Of a stretch of DNA of 64,000 nucleotides, positions 24,801 through 36,800 are shown in pieces. The position numbers and the translations under genes are program-made. Below the pieces are notes generated by a model, which had not been told where the DNA came from, searched no databases, and worked only from the letters and a program-made list of their open reading frames with translations. The DNA comes from Siderastrea radians (Eukaryota > Cnidaria > Anthozoa > Scleractinia > Rhizangiidae), in the NCBI GenBank assembly GCA_964017195.1, contig OZ024895.1, positions 14,711,034 to 14,775,033 of the forward strand, given 5' to 3'. Within the stretch, counting starts at the first letter, position 1. Each line of letters begins with the position of its first letter.

Positions 24801-27800
24801 TGTTAATCCCTCCTGCAAGCAACAACGGATTTGAGCTGGAGTTGTTACTCCGATGCTGTCACTAACCATATGAAGCCTTTGTTCAATCGCGATATAATAG
24901 CGGCACCCACGGGCAAAGCCCGCCATCGGACCCCCATTGGAAATCGCGAGTTGCTTTTGGGTAACCGGCGTTTTTCTTGGCGGGAAATCGCATGACCATC
25001 GTCGCTTTTGAAAAAGAGGTTTCTTTAAAAAGCTTATTATAAGTTTATTTTAAAAATAATTAGCAAAACGATTGTTCGACAGTACTGAAGTTTTAAAGTT
25101 GAGAAAAAAAACATCTGATATCTATAAATGGAAAGAAAAAGTTCAAAACAATTCTGGTAGAAGGAGAAAAGTTCAAGTTACGAAAGCTGCCTTCAAAGGA
25201 CTTCATCGCTTTGTTTTCTTCACGGCGGAGAGCTTGCCCTGTTTTGAAACACAACTAAGTAAGTGAAGTTTTTAAAGGATTTACGGTACATGATTTTGAG
25301 TATTACGGTCAGAGAAATTACGTTTTGAAATGGAAATTTAATTTAAGTCATTAGAAATGTGTCATTTACTTTTGACTTTAAAAAAAAAATTTTAGAAAAG
25401 GCGCTCAGATTTGTGACAGATGTAGTCTTGAATATTTTGCCATGCTCAGCCAATGTCACTCGCGTGGACGGATCCACGATAAGGATAAGGATAAGGATAA
25501 GGATAATTTATTTAATGTCAGGAACACAGGGAATAGGATCTCCCGAGCCAGGGGCTCCTGATACAAGTGTTTGATAGAAAAAAAAAACTATGAAAAAGGC
25601 TAGCTAAAAAAATAACAACAAATTAATACATATCGTTTAAACCAGCTAAAATTACACATATCTATATAATTAACTGATCAAGTTAGAGAGTAATTATAAA
25701 TAATTTAATTAAAATGTATGATTTATGTAAAAATGTATACACATTGATTACGGGTTTTCTAATGAACTTTCTCAAAAATGATTTCTCTGTCCATTATTTT
25801 GTGTTTGTTCATTCATAACAGTAGGTCAAAGCACAGCCGCAAGACAACTGCACACTTTAGTAACTGCTTTCAATTTTGACTGTCGGGTCCATCGCTTTGT
25901 GCAATTGTCGATTTTCCTGTCCTAGAATTTTTCAATAGTAATAAACTTTTAAACTAAGCAGTTGTCGGTTTAAAACTATTTTATCTGAAAAGTTTCGGAA
26001 AACAGTTTTGTGCATTCCTTAAAGCGGCAAACTTTATATAGGCTTACTTCGCATCCGCAAAACTTATGCCATAATTTGAAAAGTGTTTTTGGCTTTGGTG
26101 TTTGTTTGTTTTCAATCTTTATGGTCTCTAGTTAGAGAACGAAATATAAAACTTATTTAAGAAACTATAAGCGAAGCAGTTATCGGCTTCAACCTATTTT
26201 ATCAGAAAAGCTTCCAGAAACAGTTCGTGCATTTCTAAAAGCCCCCCAGTTTCAAACAAATCGCAGCCGCAAAACTTATGCTATAGAGTTAAGCATGTTT
26301 GGTGTTTGTTTGTTTTCAATCTCGATGGTCTCAAGTTAGAGAACGAAATATAAGGGTTACCAGATTTGGGTTTAAAGCTATTTTATCCGGTAAGTAATGT
26401 GTAAACATTTAAGGATAAAAATTAGCGAGAAAATTTTAACACAACGTTTCGATGTCTCAATGACATCATTTTCAACGCTGTGCTTAACTTTTCTCGCTCA
26501 TTTTTATCCTTAAATGTTTATCCAAATTCAAATCCAAATCCAATTCAAATCCAAATTCAATTTAAATCCAATTCAATTCCAATTCAAATCCAAATGTGTA
26601 AACATTTAAGGATAAAAATTAGTGAGAAAAGTTTAACACAAGGTTTCGATGTCTCCATGACATCATTTTCAACGTTGTGTTAAACTTTTCTCACCAATTT
26701 TTATCCTTAAATGTTTATCCAAATTCAATCTGATTCGAATAAGTAATGTGTGTTCCTTAAAGTTCCCGAATTTCTTCGCGGCCGCTTAAACCTATGGGAC
26801 ATTTCTCTCGATAATTTTACAGGTGCTTCGAAGCTCCCCAAATCCTTTCTTTCGGATAATCCCAGTAAAATGCCGGTGAAATGCCAGTAGAAATTTTTGA
26901 CCAGACTAATAGTGGCAGTTCATGTTATTTGTTAACATCCGAACGCGATGTAGATAACCCATTTACTTCAGAATAAGTTTTATTTTGTTGTTGTAAATGA
27001 GCGCCGTTTCAAGTTCATTCAAGCGAACAGCCAATACTCCAAGGAGATTTGACCAACCTTGACAGTTAATGAGAGGATATGGAAACATTGCCAAAACTAA
27101 GCAGGACGGCTCGTGAGTAAAATATGTGTTCAGATTTGATGCCCCCCAAAAAATAATAATCAAGCTGTGCTCAGCCTTTAGAATGACCTTTCGAGCTTGG
27201 TTTTACAGAACAGATCCCCAAAATATTGGAGTACAATTCAGAACACTTGCGGGCTTTTTGAAAAACCCTTTTCGAAAGCAAACAAGCCAAAAAAAAAAAC
27301 CGAAATATATTTCAGACCGAAACGTTTCAGGACTATTTTTGAGAAACGAACACCAGTATATTCCTTGGCGGCTCCACTTTTAGGCTTGGCTAAATCTATA
27401 TATTAATTTGTTTTTGACAAGCTAAGGTTCAATTCGTGAAGATAGCAGCGCCGTACATTCTTCACAACTACTTGTTTAACTTTGATTTGCCATATCTCAT
27501 TTAAAAAATCCAAAAGCACGGCTAGAATCTTATTCAGAGTAAAGGAGTAAAGTCATGTCGAGTTATCAATGTTATTTAGGTACAGTGTTGAATAACTTGG
27601 CTCGCCTGGATTTTGCAAGGCAACATTCCAAATTTGACAGCTCTGACACTTCACTGTGAGAGCCCGGTAGAAGTGGTTTCTCTATTCATTTTTGCTACCA
27701 ATTAGTCAAACTTTACAAAAAAAGTTAGTTTGATTGACAAACTAACTTTTCAGCTGCCCGGGTTCGTCTTCAAGAGGGAGAGGTTTTTTTGGTTATTACA

Positions 27801-30800
27801 TGTACTCCCAGAAGTCAATAAGTACCAGCCCAAAAAAAAATTGAACTCCGCTTTTAGGCTTCGCAAAGTCTATATATTAGTTCAAGCATAAGTGTCTCTT
27901 ATGTTTGTCATTTTCGCAAGTAGACGCCTGGAGGAAACTACACCAGAAAAGCGTGAGACAGAAGTTCTTGTCAGAGACGGCGTTGCGAGGTTTCTATTTG
28001 ACTCTTTTGGTTAAGAATCGTATGTCTTAAATAAAGCTGAATAGGTCAAGATTAGGAAAGGAAACTCCAAGGAAACTACTTGAACGAAATTTCAACTGAG
28101 AAATGGAGACAAAAAAATTGAAATGCAGTTAGTCATCATTTTAAGAAAAACTACAACTCGAAGAAAAGCAAACCAGCAAGGTTTCGTCAACAAAATCACG
28201 ACTGATACTCGCATTTGTAAAGAATAACCAAGCTTTGTATTCCATTGCTTACCTTTTCTTCCACATTACCGGACCGGTTTCGCGGGCGTAATCAGCCAAT
28301 CAAAGTCAAGGATTTAGGCTTCCGGACCGCTGAGATGGTTCTTTTCTGTCCCCTACATTTAGAAAAGGGGTTTTTGATAATTACCACTGACCTCGTTATC
28401 TTCGAATGAAGTTGTCCTATTACCCACTTCCCATTTTTACTTTTCCCATTTAAACATCCTTTGCAGGCTACTACTTGGGAACACAAATCATAAAACACAG
28501 TGGTTCTCAGTCCAAAGGCCGCGGACGCAATATTACTTTGGTTTCACCAAGAGATTTTAAACCTCCAAAAGCCATGGGCTTACTATTGACAATTGAGATA
28601 ATTATAATCTGCTTTGTTTTCCTTTTCAGGTTTTTATTCCAGCGACCTGATGTCAGGAAAATATGACAGTTTATTATAAGGCTTTGGTTAAGAAATGTGT
28701 ACTCTGAGCTATATTCCCAGACAAACATTATCAATTCAAACAAAAATTTGAAGAGCAGTTTTGAAATAAGGTTATATATTTTGTTTGTCTTTTTCTGCTA
28801 AATATTTTGATGTCATTGATTAGTTTGATTGAAAGCACCTACACCAGAAATTCATTAGGAATTGAACAACGTCTTATGAGGTTCTGCATACATGTTCCCT
28901 CAATACTACTAAGTGGTTGATGTGTGAGAATGGAATGAATCCTAGAGTACCTCTTAGAAGTAAAGGTGATTTGGAGCCACGCCCACAAATCAATACCTTG
29001 GACCCTCTTAGGGCTTTAGTTCAAAAACTCTGATGAACACACCCATAACTTTTATTAGGGAGTACTCCCCCCCCCCCCCCCCACCATCTCAGGAATGAAG
29101 ATTCAGACCTAATTGATTAAATTTACTTTATGGGGAAAACTATTTCAATTCTCAATGACTGATTCACCACAGTCTGATCCCTTCTTGCCAGTTCACTGTC
29201 TGATAGGTTTCAGACTATTCTGAAATTATTTAGGAAGAGGTTTTTCTTTATGTTTTTCTTTGATACTAGATTATGGCAATCGAAGTAACAATGCTTATGG
29301 GTGGCATTAGATACAGTGCAAAGGCTTTCCATCAGACCGAAAACAAAATGGGGTAGTGACAGAGTGAGTCATAATCTGCACATCGAATAAAGTCACTAAT
29401 GATTACTGGACCATTTGTTATTCTCATTGGCAACCCTTTTAGTCACGGATTGGTTAATTGATTGATTGATTTTTGATATTTAATTGGCTGATTGACTCAT
29501 TCATCAACCGAGAGGTTGAGTGGTTGATTGATGGACTGATTGGTAGTTAAATAGATGAATAAATTCCTTCACCTGAGGCAAGGTGAACAAAAATTGCGCC
29601 CAATATTTAAGTTTACGACCTACAACAGGAGCTTATTTAAAATTTACAAAACAGGTTGTAATTTAATGAGAGGTGTATTACCAATTATTAACTAATAATT
29701 ATAATATTGTTTTCCGGTCCCACTTGTAATAATAATTAAAAACAATATTATAACTATAGTAAGAACCTTCCCAGAATGCTTTGCACCACAAAAATTTCAA
29801 TGCAAAATAACTTAGTTAATTTGTGGTCGAAGAGAATGCTGTACCATGTGTTATTTACAACTTTGTGAAAGTTATCCCTCATATTAACGTTAGGGTGATG
29901 ACGTCATTATTCACGTGACTATGGCAAAAATATGTTTTCGCTCACTGCAAGAACAGGCCTCCATCAATTCAAAAGCAGATAACGTGCCCTGATAGTCATT
30001 GGAATAGACAATATGGAAATTGCCAGTTGACATCTGGCATTTGAAAGTTAAGGTGGCTCTGTACAGGAGCATTTCCCAGGGAACTGGTAAGGAGTCAGTA
30101 ACTATGGTAGTTTAAAGCGGAAAGAAACAAAGCTTGGCTGGTTAATAGAACTTCGCATGAAAGTAACGACCATGATATGCTCACTGTTGTGACGTCATTG
30201 GTCACGTGACCAGAGCGCACAGAAAATTCAAATCACTTTAAAACTGCTTTAAGCTTAATAAATTCGTAATTTCTCACAGCAATATTGCAGAAAAAATTGC
30301 AAGTTATTCAAAAACGTCCATTATTATTTTTCCTTTTGAAAAAAACACGATGAAAAATGAACCTTAAACTTTTGATAATCCCCTATTTTGTGAGGTTTTA
30401 ATATAAATGTAAAAACGAATCAGCATATTTGGTTTCAAACTATGCTCTTTCTAACTACGTTAACAGGCAAACGCCTTTCTAAAAAAGATATGTCTTAACT
30501 GACCCTTTAAAAAGTTTAAAATTACTTAAAGCTCTAATGTTTGAAGGCAGTTTGTTCTAAAGTCCAGGGTGTAGCTACCGCAAGAAAGTTTTAGAGTTTC
30601 GTTTTTTGTCTACAATTGAATTACATTTCTTTATTACCGAATGTCGCTCTTTCTATGCTTGCTTTTGTCTTATAGAAATTGCTTTATCTAAGTAATGTTT
30701 TAACCTTAAGGTTTTTAGAGGTAGCTAGAAGCTTCTAGAAACACGTATAAGTAGAAACCGTTCTAGATTTTTCCATTCCATATTTGCAAGTGCTAATTTC

Positions 30801-33800
30801 CAGAAAGTTGTTTCCGTACACGACAGTGTACACGACATCTTGAAACAAACAAAAAGCAAATCACAACTTAGTTTTTTCAGTTGTCGTAAGCAAGTCAAAC
30901 CAAGGTCTAAGTTTTCAGTCAACAAGCCAAGTTTTTTCAAGTATCATTTTCAAGAAGTCGTTGCATTGCTGTATCTTGATCCAGTGATTTAAAGGCAGCA
31001 CCAAGGTAATTGTAATGGTTACTGTTTATTCAATTTAGCGTGTCTATCGCATGTTTTAGCACTTGTAACATTTTAGACTTTGTCGCGTCGTTTTGTTTTA
31101 TTGTAACTTCGCTTACATAATATTTTAGATCAGTGTTAACAGCGTTAGCCGTGTATTTAGCGCTTTTTTAACCTTTTTGATCTTTTTGTAAGAATTCTGT
31201 AATTTTCGAGCGTAACAAAATATTTTATCAGTCGCGTAATCTTACCGTAATTCGTGTGTACTTTTTTCAGTTCTCACGGTGTTAAAGGCATTACAAGAAT
31301 AAAGTCTTTTTTTAACATCAGTTGGAGGATTCTGTGTACTTTTTAATCGCTGGAGCAATAGTGACTGCGTCTCAAGCAAATCTCAAGCAAGGATTCTGAC
31401 GAATGAAAACGAGCGCGCAAGTCAAGCATGAATTCAAGAATGAAGACAAGTGAAGCGTGACGGCTAAACAGTCCAAAGGTCAACAGCGAAGATTCAACGT
31501 TTTAAAGTGGATAACGAAGTAAATATAAGTAAATTTAAGCTGTTTCAGTTAATAAGTTGCACTGAAACGTTGCAATACAGAGACACTGTTGTAGTTATTA
31601 ATACACGATTCTGTTTACCGTAGAAACGTATTTTAACTTTCTCAAGGAGTTCGCTAGTCAGGTAATCTAAATAAGCTTACGTAAACATTGCGTACAGTAT
31701 GTTGCCCAGTTTTCGTACACAAAAAATTTTATTCGCTTATTTTCAGCGGTCGTTCAAATCTTCGTCAAGAATTTCGAAAATAATGGGAACATTTCAGTTA
31801 TAAATTGCCGGTTTTGGAGGGTTTTTTGACGAAGAAACAGTTCAGTGCGGACAATTTCTTTCGAGGTGAGTAAATGTTTAGCGGCTAATATTTGCACTTT
31901 TCACTAAACAGTAAAGGTACCGTAGATAAATAAATAGCCCGTTTTGTAGGTAATTTTGTAAGGAACTTAATGATTTTTGGAGAGATGATAGATAAAAAGT
32001 GAAAGTGAATAGGAGAACTTTCAACGCAGCTCAAATTAATTTAGCTGCTCCTGAATTTTAACGGTGAAAATTTTTTGCATACATTTCGACCTACTGTACC
32101 AGTTTTCGTACGCTAAGAGGGGAGAGGAACGGGCAGGTAAATATCTTATCTCCCTATTTTTAAACTCATTTTTCTCCCTCCTCCCTAATTTTTTTGGCTG
32201 TTTCTCCCTTCTCCCTGATTTTTTGATTAGCGCTTTAACGGGTTTATATTATTACGTACTACACTTGCAGTCTAAATTCCTTCCAATATTGTGACTTTAC
32301 TAAAGAACTTTGTGCTCTTTGAAGACTTTGAATACCTACAGACTGCTAGATCTAACATGTAGTACCAGCTTACCTACGAATACAGTTCGAGGCCAGGAAA
32401 TTAATACCTGGAAAATGAGAATTACTATTGCACACTTTCTAGCAAAGCAACATCCCAAAGATTTGGTCGGTAAATTTGATAATTTTCTAGTGGCCTTAAG
32501 CCGGTTTGCCTACATCGCAACTTTTTTGTTTGTGGCTGAACTAGAAATGTTTATTGCTTGTTGATGAGCCGGAAAAAATTAGGATTTGTACATTAAAGCC
32601 CGGGGGGGACTCCCATATGAAAGTGACGGGGATGCTAATTAACACCCTAAAGGAGACCAATCTGGGCGTGGCTCCGGCTTTATTTAACCCCTAAGGGAGA
32701 CCATGCAAAAACAGACAACTAAATAAGAGCTATAGAGATGTTAATTGCGCTAAAGATGTTGCAATCGAATGCTGTCTTCTATGAGTAAATTTTAACAACG
32801 GCGATGCACAATCCTCCAAGGAGCAGTCAAGAAACCATGACGATGGAAGGTCAGTTCGCAGTGAAGGAAAGACCATTTTATCATTGACGACTGCTGAGTG
32901 GTCTGCTGTATTGGCTTTGAGGCGCTTACAACTGTTGTCGAATGTTTGATCGAAGCTGGCTGAACAGGTTGACAAGGCCCTGGCAACGAGAATGAAGCTG
33001 ATTTCTCAATTGGAGGCATGCGCAATACATCATGTTCAACGGACTTAACATCATCTTCAGATTCTTCGACTTCTTGGTATACCGCCAGCTTTGCTCTTGC
33101 TATTTCTATTTGCTTCTTTACTTCCAGCTGTTCCAACTCAATTCTGTCTCAATTCTTGTTGCTTCAGCACTGAGTTGTGCTTCGATCTTAGCTGTCTCTT
33201 CTTTGTGCTTCGCTTCTTCTTGCAAAGCATTGAATTCAGCTTGTTTAGCAGCCAGTTCTGCAGCAACATCAGTTTTCTTTAATCCTATAACAGAAGATGT
33301 TCTTGAGGAACTACTGGCTCCTGACCTTCTGGATAACTCACTGCGAACTGACCTTCCATCGTCATGGTTTCTTGACTGCTCCTTGGAGGATTGTGCATAG
33401 AGTTGTGTTGTTGAAGACTTTAAGTCAGTGCATCGCAGGTGTCTACTTTGCGGAGTAATTCTCGTCCTGGTAGTCGGACCTCCCGAAGCTTCTCATAAGC
33501 CTTGTGAACGTCGTCACGGAGACCATTTAAGTTGGAGATGTTCTCAATTTTCTCTTCTTGCGATGACGGCAGCTGCGAGGCCAAGAACGATTCGACTTCT
33601 GCGGCGTATGCTTCCCATGTGTTGTAAGTTTCATTGAATTTCTTCGTGAGGTGATCTTCTTCTTTTTCTCTTTCCTTTTGTCGCTGTTCCTGATAGGCTT
33701 GACCTTTCTCAGTGAGGTTTCGAGCTCTAGCACTTCGCCATTGGATCTCGGATTGATTTTCGATCGAATCTGTGTTCACGCTATTATCTGCTAACTGATT

Positions 33801-36800
33801 TCTATTCACTTCCAGATTGACTTCATTCTCCACACGGACGGAGTTGTCTTCGGATGACGAGAGCTGCTCCTCTACGTTTAAATCTACTACTGGTATTTCT
33901 TGGTTGGACATTTTACTCTCTAAGAGCTCAAGATAGTTGTTCTTAATTCTTAAATTCTTGCTTAATAGTTTTTCTTAACTCTAATAATACTCCTGTCCAC
34001 TTATACAGGACTACAGTATGTTGCCCAGTTTTTGTACACTTTAGTTTTTAATCACTATATCTTTTCCTCTGTAAGATGAGAATTTCTGAGACTTATAGAT
34101 AGCCCATTTACTTACCTTTAATGTGTACAAAGATTTGCCGCTTGATCGACGTATCTTCAAAATTATGCCTTTTTTCCCAAAACTCCAAAGTTGCCTAGTC
34201 TACGTACACCTGGCCCAGTTTTCGTACATCCACAAAACAAGATTTTTCCACGAAAACGCTCGCCGCAAACTGATGTGTCAGCCACTCTGCTGCATGCTTA
34301 TCGTGTTTTCTCTTCGATTTGTGAAGAGAAATCGGCTAAGCGACCAATTTTTGGTATGCAAAGCGAATGGTTGATCGGGGGTGGATGTTCAATCGTTCCT
34401 GCAGTGTCGATATTTTAGTCCCCCACTTTTTGGCGGATTTTCCTACGCTCAATCCACCCTCTCGTATGTCATTTACTGCCTTGGCAAAGGTAGTTGACCG
34501 ATTACTATTCTGCATTTTGTGTCAAGAAAAGGCCTGCGAAAGATTCGACGTTTTACTTCGTTTCCGCTTACGCCTTTAAAATAGCAAATGTTTTACTTCT
34601 GTTTCCGCCTAAGCGTGCTTTTGTTAGCTGCTTTTGTCAATGTTTTTTTAAATCGCAACAGAGTGAAAAAAAAATCAGTAAGACTGGTAAATTTCATGGT
34701 GGTAAATTTCATATTTCATGGTGTATGTCAACATTCTATACCTACATATCTACCTTAGTTTATTATATTCACGTTTTGGATTGTTTGCGTGGGAGTAAGT
34801 TTAGTAAATATTCGTGACCTTTGCATGACATGGATATAAAGCGTCGCTGTAATTCAGTTGTTACCACAACACATACACATAGTGTATCTTAATTTGCAAG
34901 GGTTGTTTTGTTATCTTTGCTACACTGGCAATTTACTAGTTTTCGAACAGTAAACTTTAAAATTCAGTCCTTTAACTTGTTTAAAAATAGGTTTTGTGAA
35001 ACGCGCCACTTAGCGAAGGGGAGAGGAACGGTTAGGGAGGAGGGAGAAACAGCCCAAAAATAGCGGGAGGAGGGAGAAAGGACGCATAAAAATAGGGAGA
35101 CGGGAGAACCAGCATGAAAAGGGAGAAGGGAGAATGTCTTTAAAAACATGACATGAGTAATTAAAGCCTTAAATAGATCTTAATATAAGAAACTGTACAG
35201 ATCTGTTCCCCGTTAAATAATTATATCGAGAGAAGACTGGGTGGACCCTGGGTCTACAATACTATTTTGAGCCCATAAGCTCAGGTGTTTGCGGTATTTT
35301 GAATGGTCTCTTTTGTTATACAATTTTCGCTAGAGGTCTCCAGGGAATTTCTCGTTTCATTGTTTGGCCATTTCAAGATATTCTGATTGACCGTGAGGGG
35401 GAGAGGTCAAATCGGAAAATCGTGAGGCGTTGAGTTAGAGTTCGTCAAAGCGTGAGATTTTAGAGGTCCGTGTGGCTCGACGATCAGGGTCAAGGGCAAG
35501 GCCATGGTGAGTGCGAAATGTTTTGCCTTTCCAGTTTTCTGTCTTTTCGGCACTGCATGTATGTTTAGGTCTGTGTAGGCGTCACCAATAAAACGAGTTC
35601 TGCTTTCCGATTCGGTGCTTCTAGGTTCCCAGAAATGTGAAACAATACACAGCAACTTAATTTTCAAAAAAATATTTTATTTTTGACCTTGGAATCACAC
35701 TTTTGGCATTAATGTCATGTTCTTCCATCGATAACGGCGCCATGTTGTGATCTTTATAGCAATTTGGCTGTCTCTCAAACACTGACATGCTCTGGATGTC
35801 TTTTTGGCACTGTGTCACGTGAAACTCCGAAGTCTATTTGTGCAAAAATAATTCTACTGCAAATTGCTTAATAAGAATAATTTGAAGGGAAGTCAGTAAA
35901 CTAGTAAACTAAACTGACTGACAATGTAATCGTACTTAACACATTCTTCGCTTTAAGATCTTTGTGGATTTCGTTTACCGGTTGACGGATGTTGCGTTAC
36001 CTTGTTGCTTTAATGCCCGGGGAGGGGGGGACTCCCATATGAAAGTGACGGGGATGCTCGTCGTCTCGCTTAGGGTTGTAAATTGCAGATTTTGGTCTCA
36101 CTTAGGGTGTTGAGGACGGAAAGCCAATATTTTTACCCACACAGGTATCGCTTAGGGTTGTGTGCGAAGAAATATCTATATTATACTGTGTTAGTGGTCT
36201 AGAACAGTACAGAAATCAGCTTCATGATCAAGGCTATCAACGGTTCTCCGATTTCTAAGACTCAACTCCAAGAGTAGACGGTACCGCCGCGGCAATCGTC
36301 ACCACAATAACAGATTCATTTAGTATGAGTCGCCTTCCAGTACCCGAGCCAACCATCTTCAGTGGTGAACCTATTCAGTATCCAGACTGGCAGTCCTCCT
36401 TTCATGCTCTCATAGACCGTGAAAACTCGCCATCAAGTGATAAGATGTATTATTTAAAACGCTATGTCAGTGGTTCTGCGAAAGAAGCTATCAGTGGACT
36501 CTTCCTGCAAAACTCCTCAGAAGCCTATGAACGACCGTGGAATTTCTTAGACGAGAGGTTTGGCCACCCCTTCATAATAACAAAGGCTTACAGAGATAAA
36601 TTACAACGATGGCCAAAGATCGGTGTCAGAGATCACCAGAGTCTCAGAAAATTTGCTGATTTCTTGTCAAGCGTCAAAACTGCTATGCAAGTGATCCAGG
36701 GCCTCAACTTCTTGAACGATTACATCGAGAACCAGAAGTTTCTTACAAAGTTACCGGATTGGCTTATTTCTCGGTGGAACAGAGAAGCAAATAAGTGCCT

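Larger units (their letters stand above)
23575..30429. other. Large-intron segment without recognised genes
   Basis: Mostly unassigned AT-rich DNA. Recognisable pieces: a GGATAA microsatellite with a retroposon-like tail (about 25478-25575), two tandem palindromes (26403-26716), a decayed copy of part of the 15.2-17.6 kb TIR element on the - strand (about 27900-28340), short shared repeats at 27358-27412 and 27838-27886, a TGAT-type minisatellite (about 29449-29553) and an 80-bp inverted repeat near 29690-29765. Confidence 0.55.
31361..36324. other. BEL-1 5' internal region, rearranged
   Basis: Leader sequence to about 31690, then DNA not in normal BEL order: a 25-base repeat (AGTATGTTGCCCAGTTTT at 31697 and again at 34016, same strand), CT-rich blocks in inverted orientation at 32118-32230 and 35015-35125, the - strand gag segment, and two copies of a G-run repeat (GGGGGGACTCCCATATGAAA type) at 32600 and 36017. 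The gag frame resumes on + near 36260. Confidence 0.6.

Noticed and set aside
33032..33400. 122-codon + strand frame rich in Ser/Leu
   Set aside because: It is the opposite strand of the BEL-type gag coiled coil.
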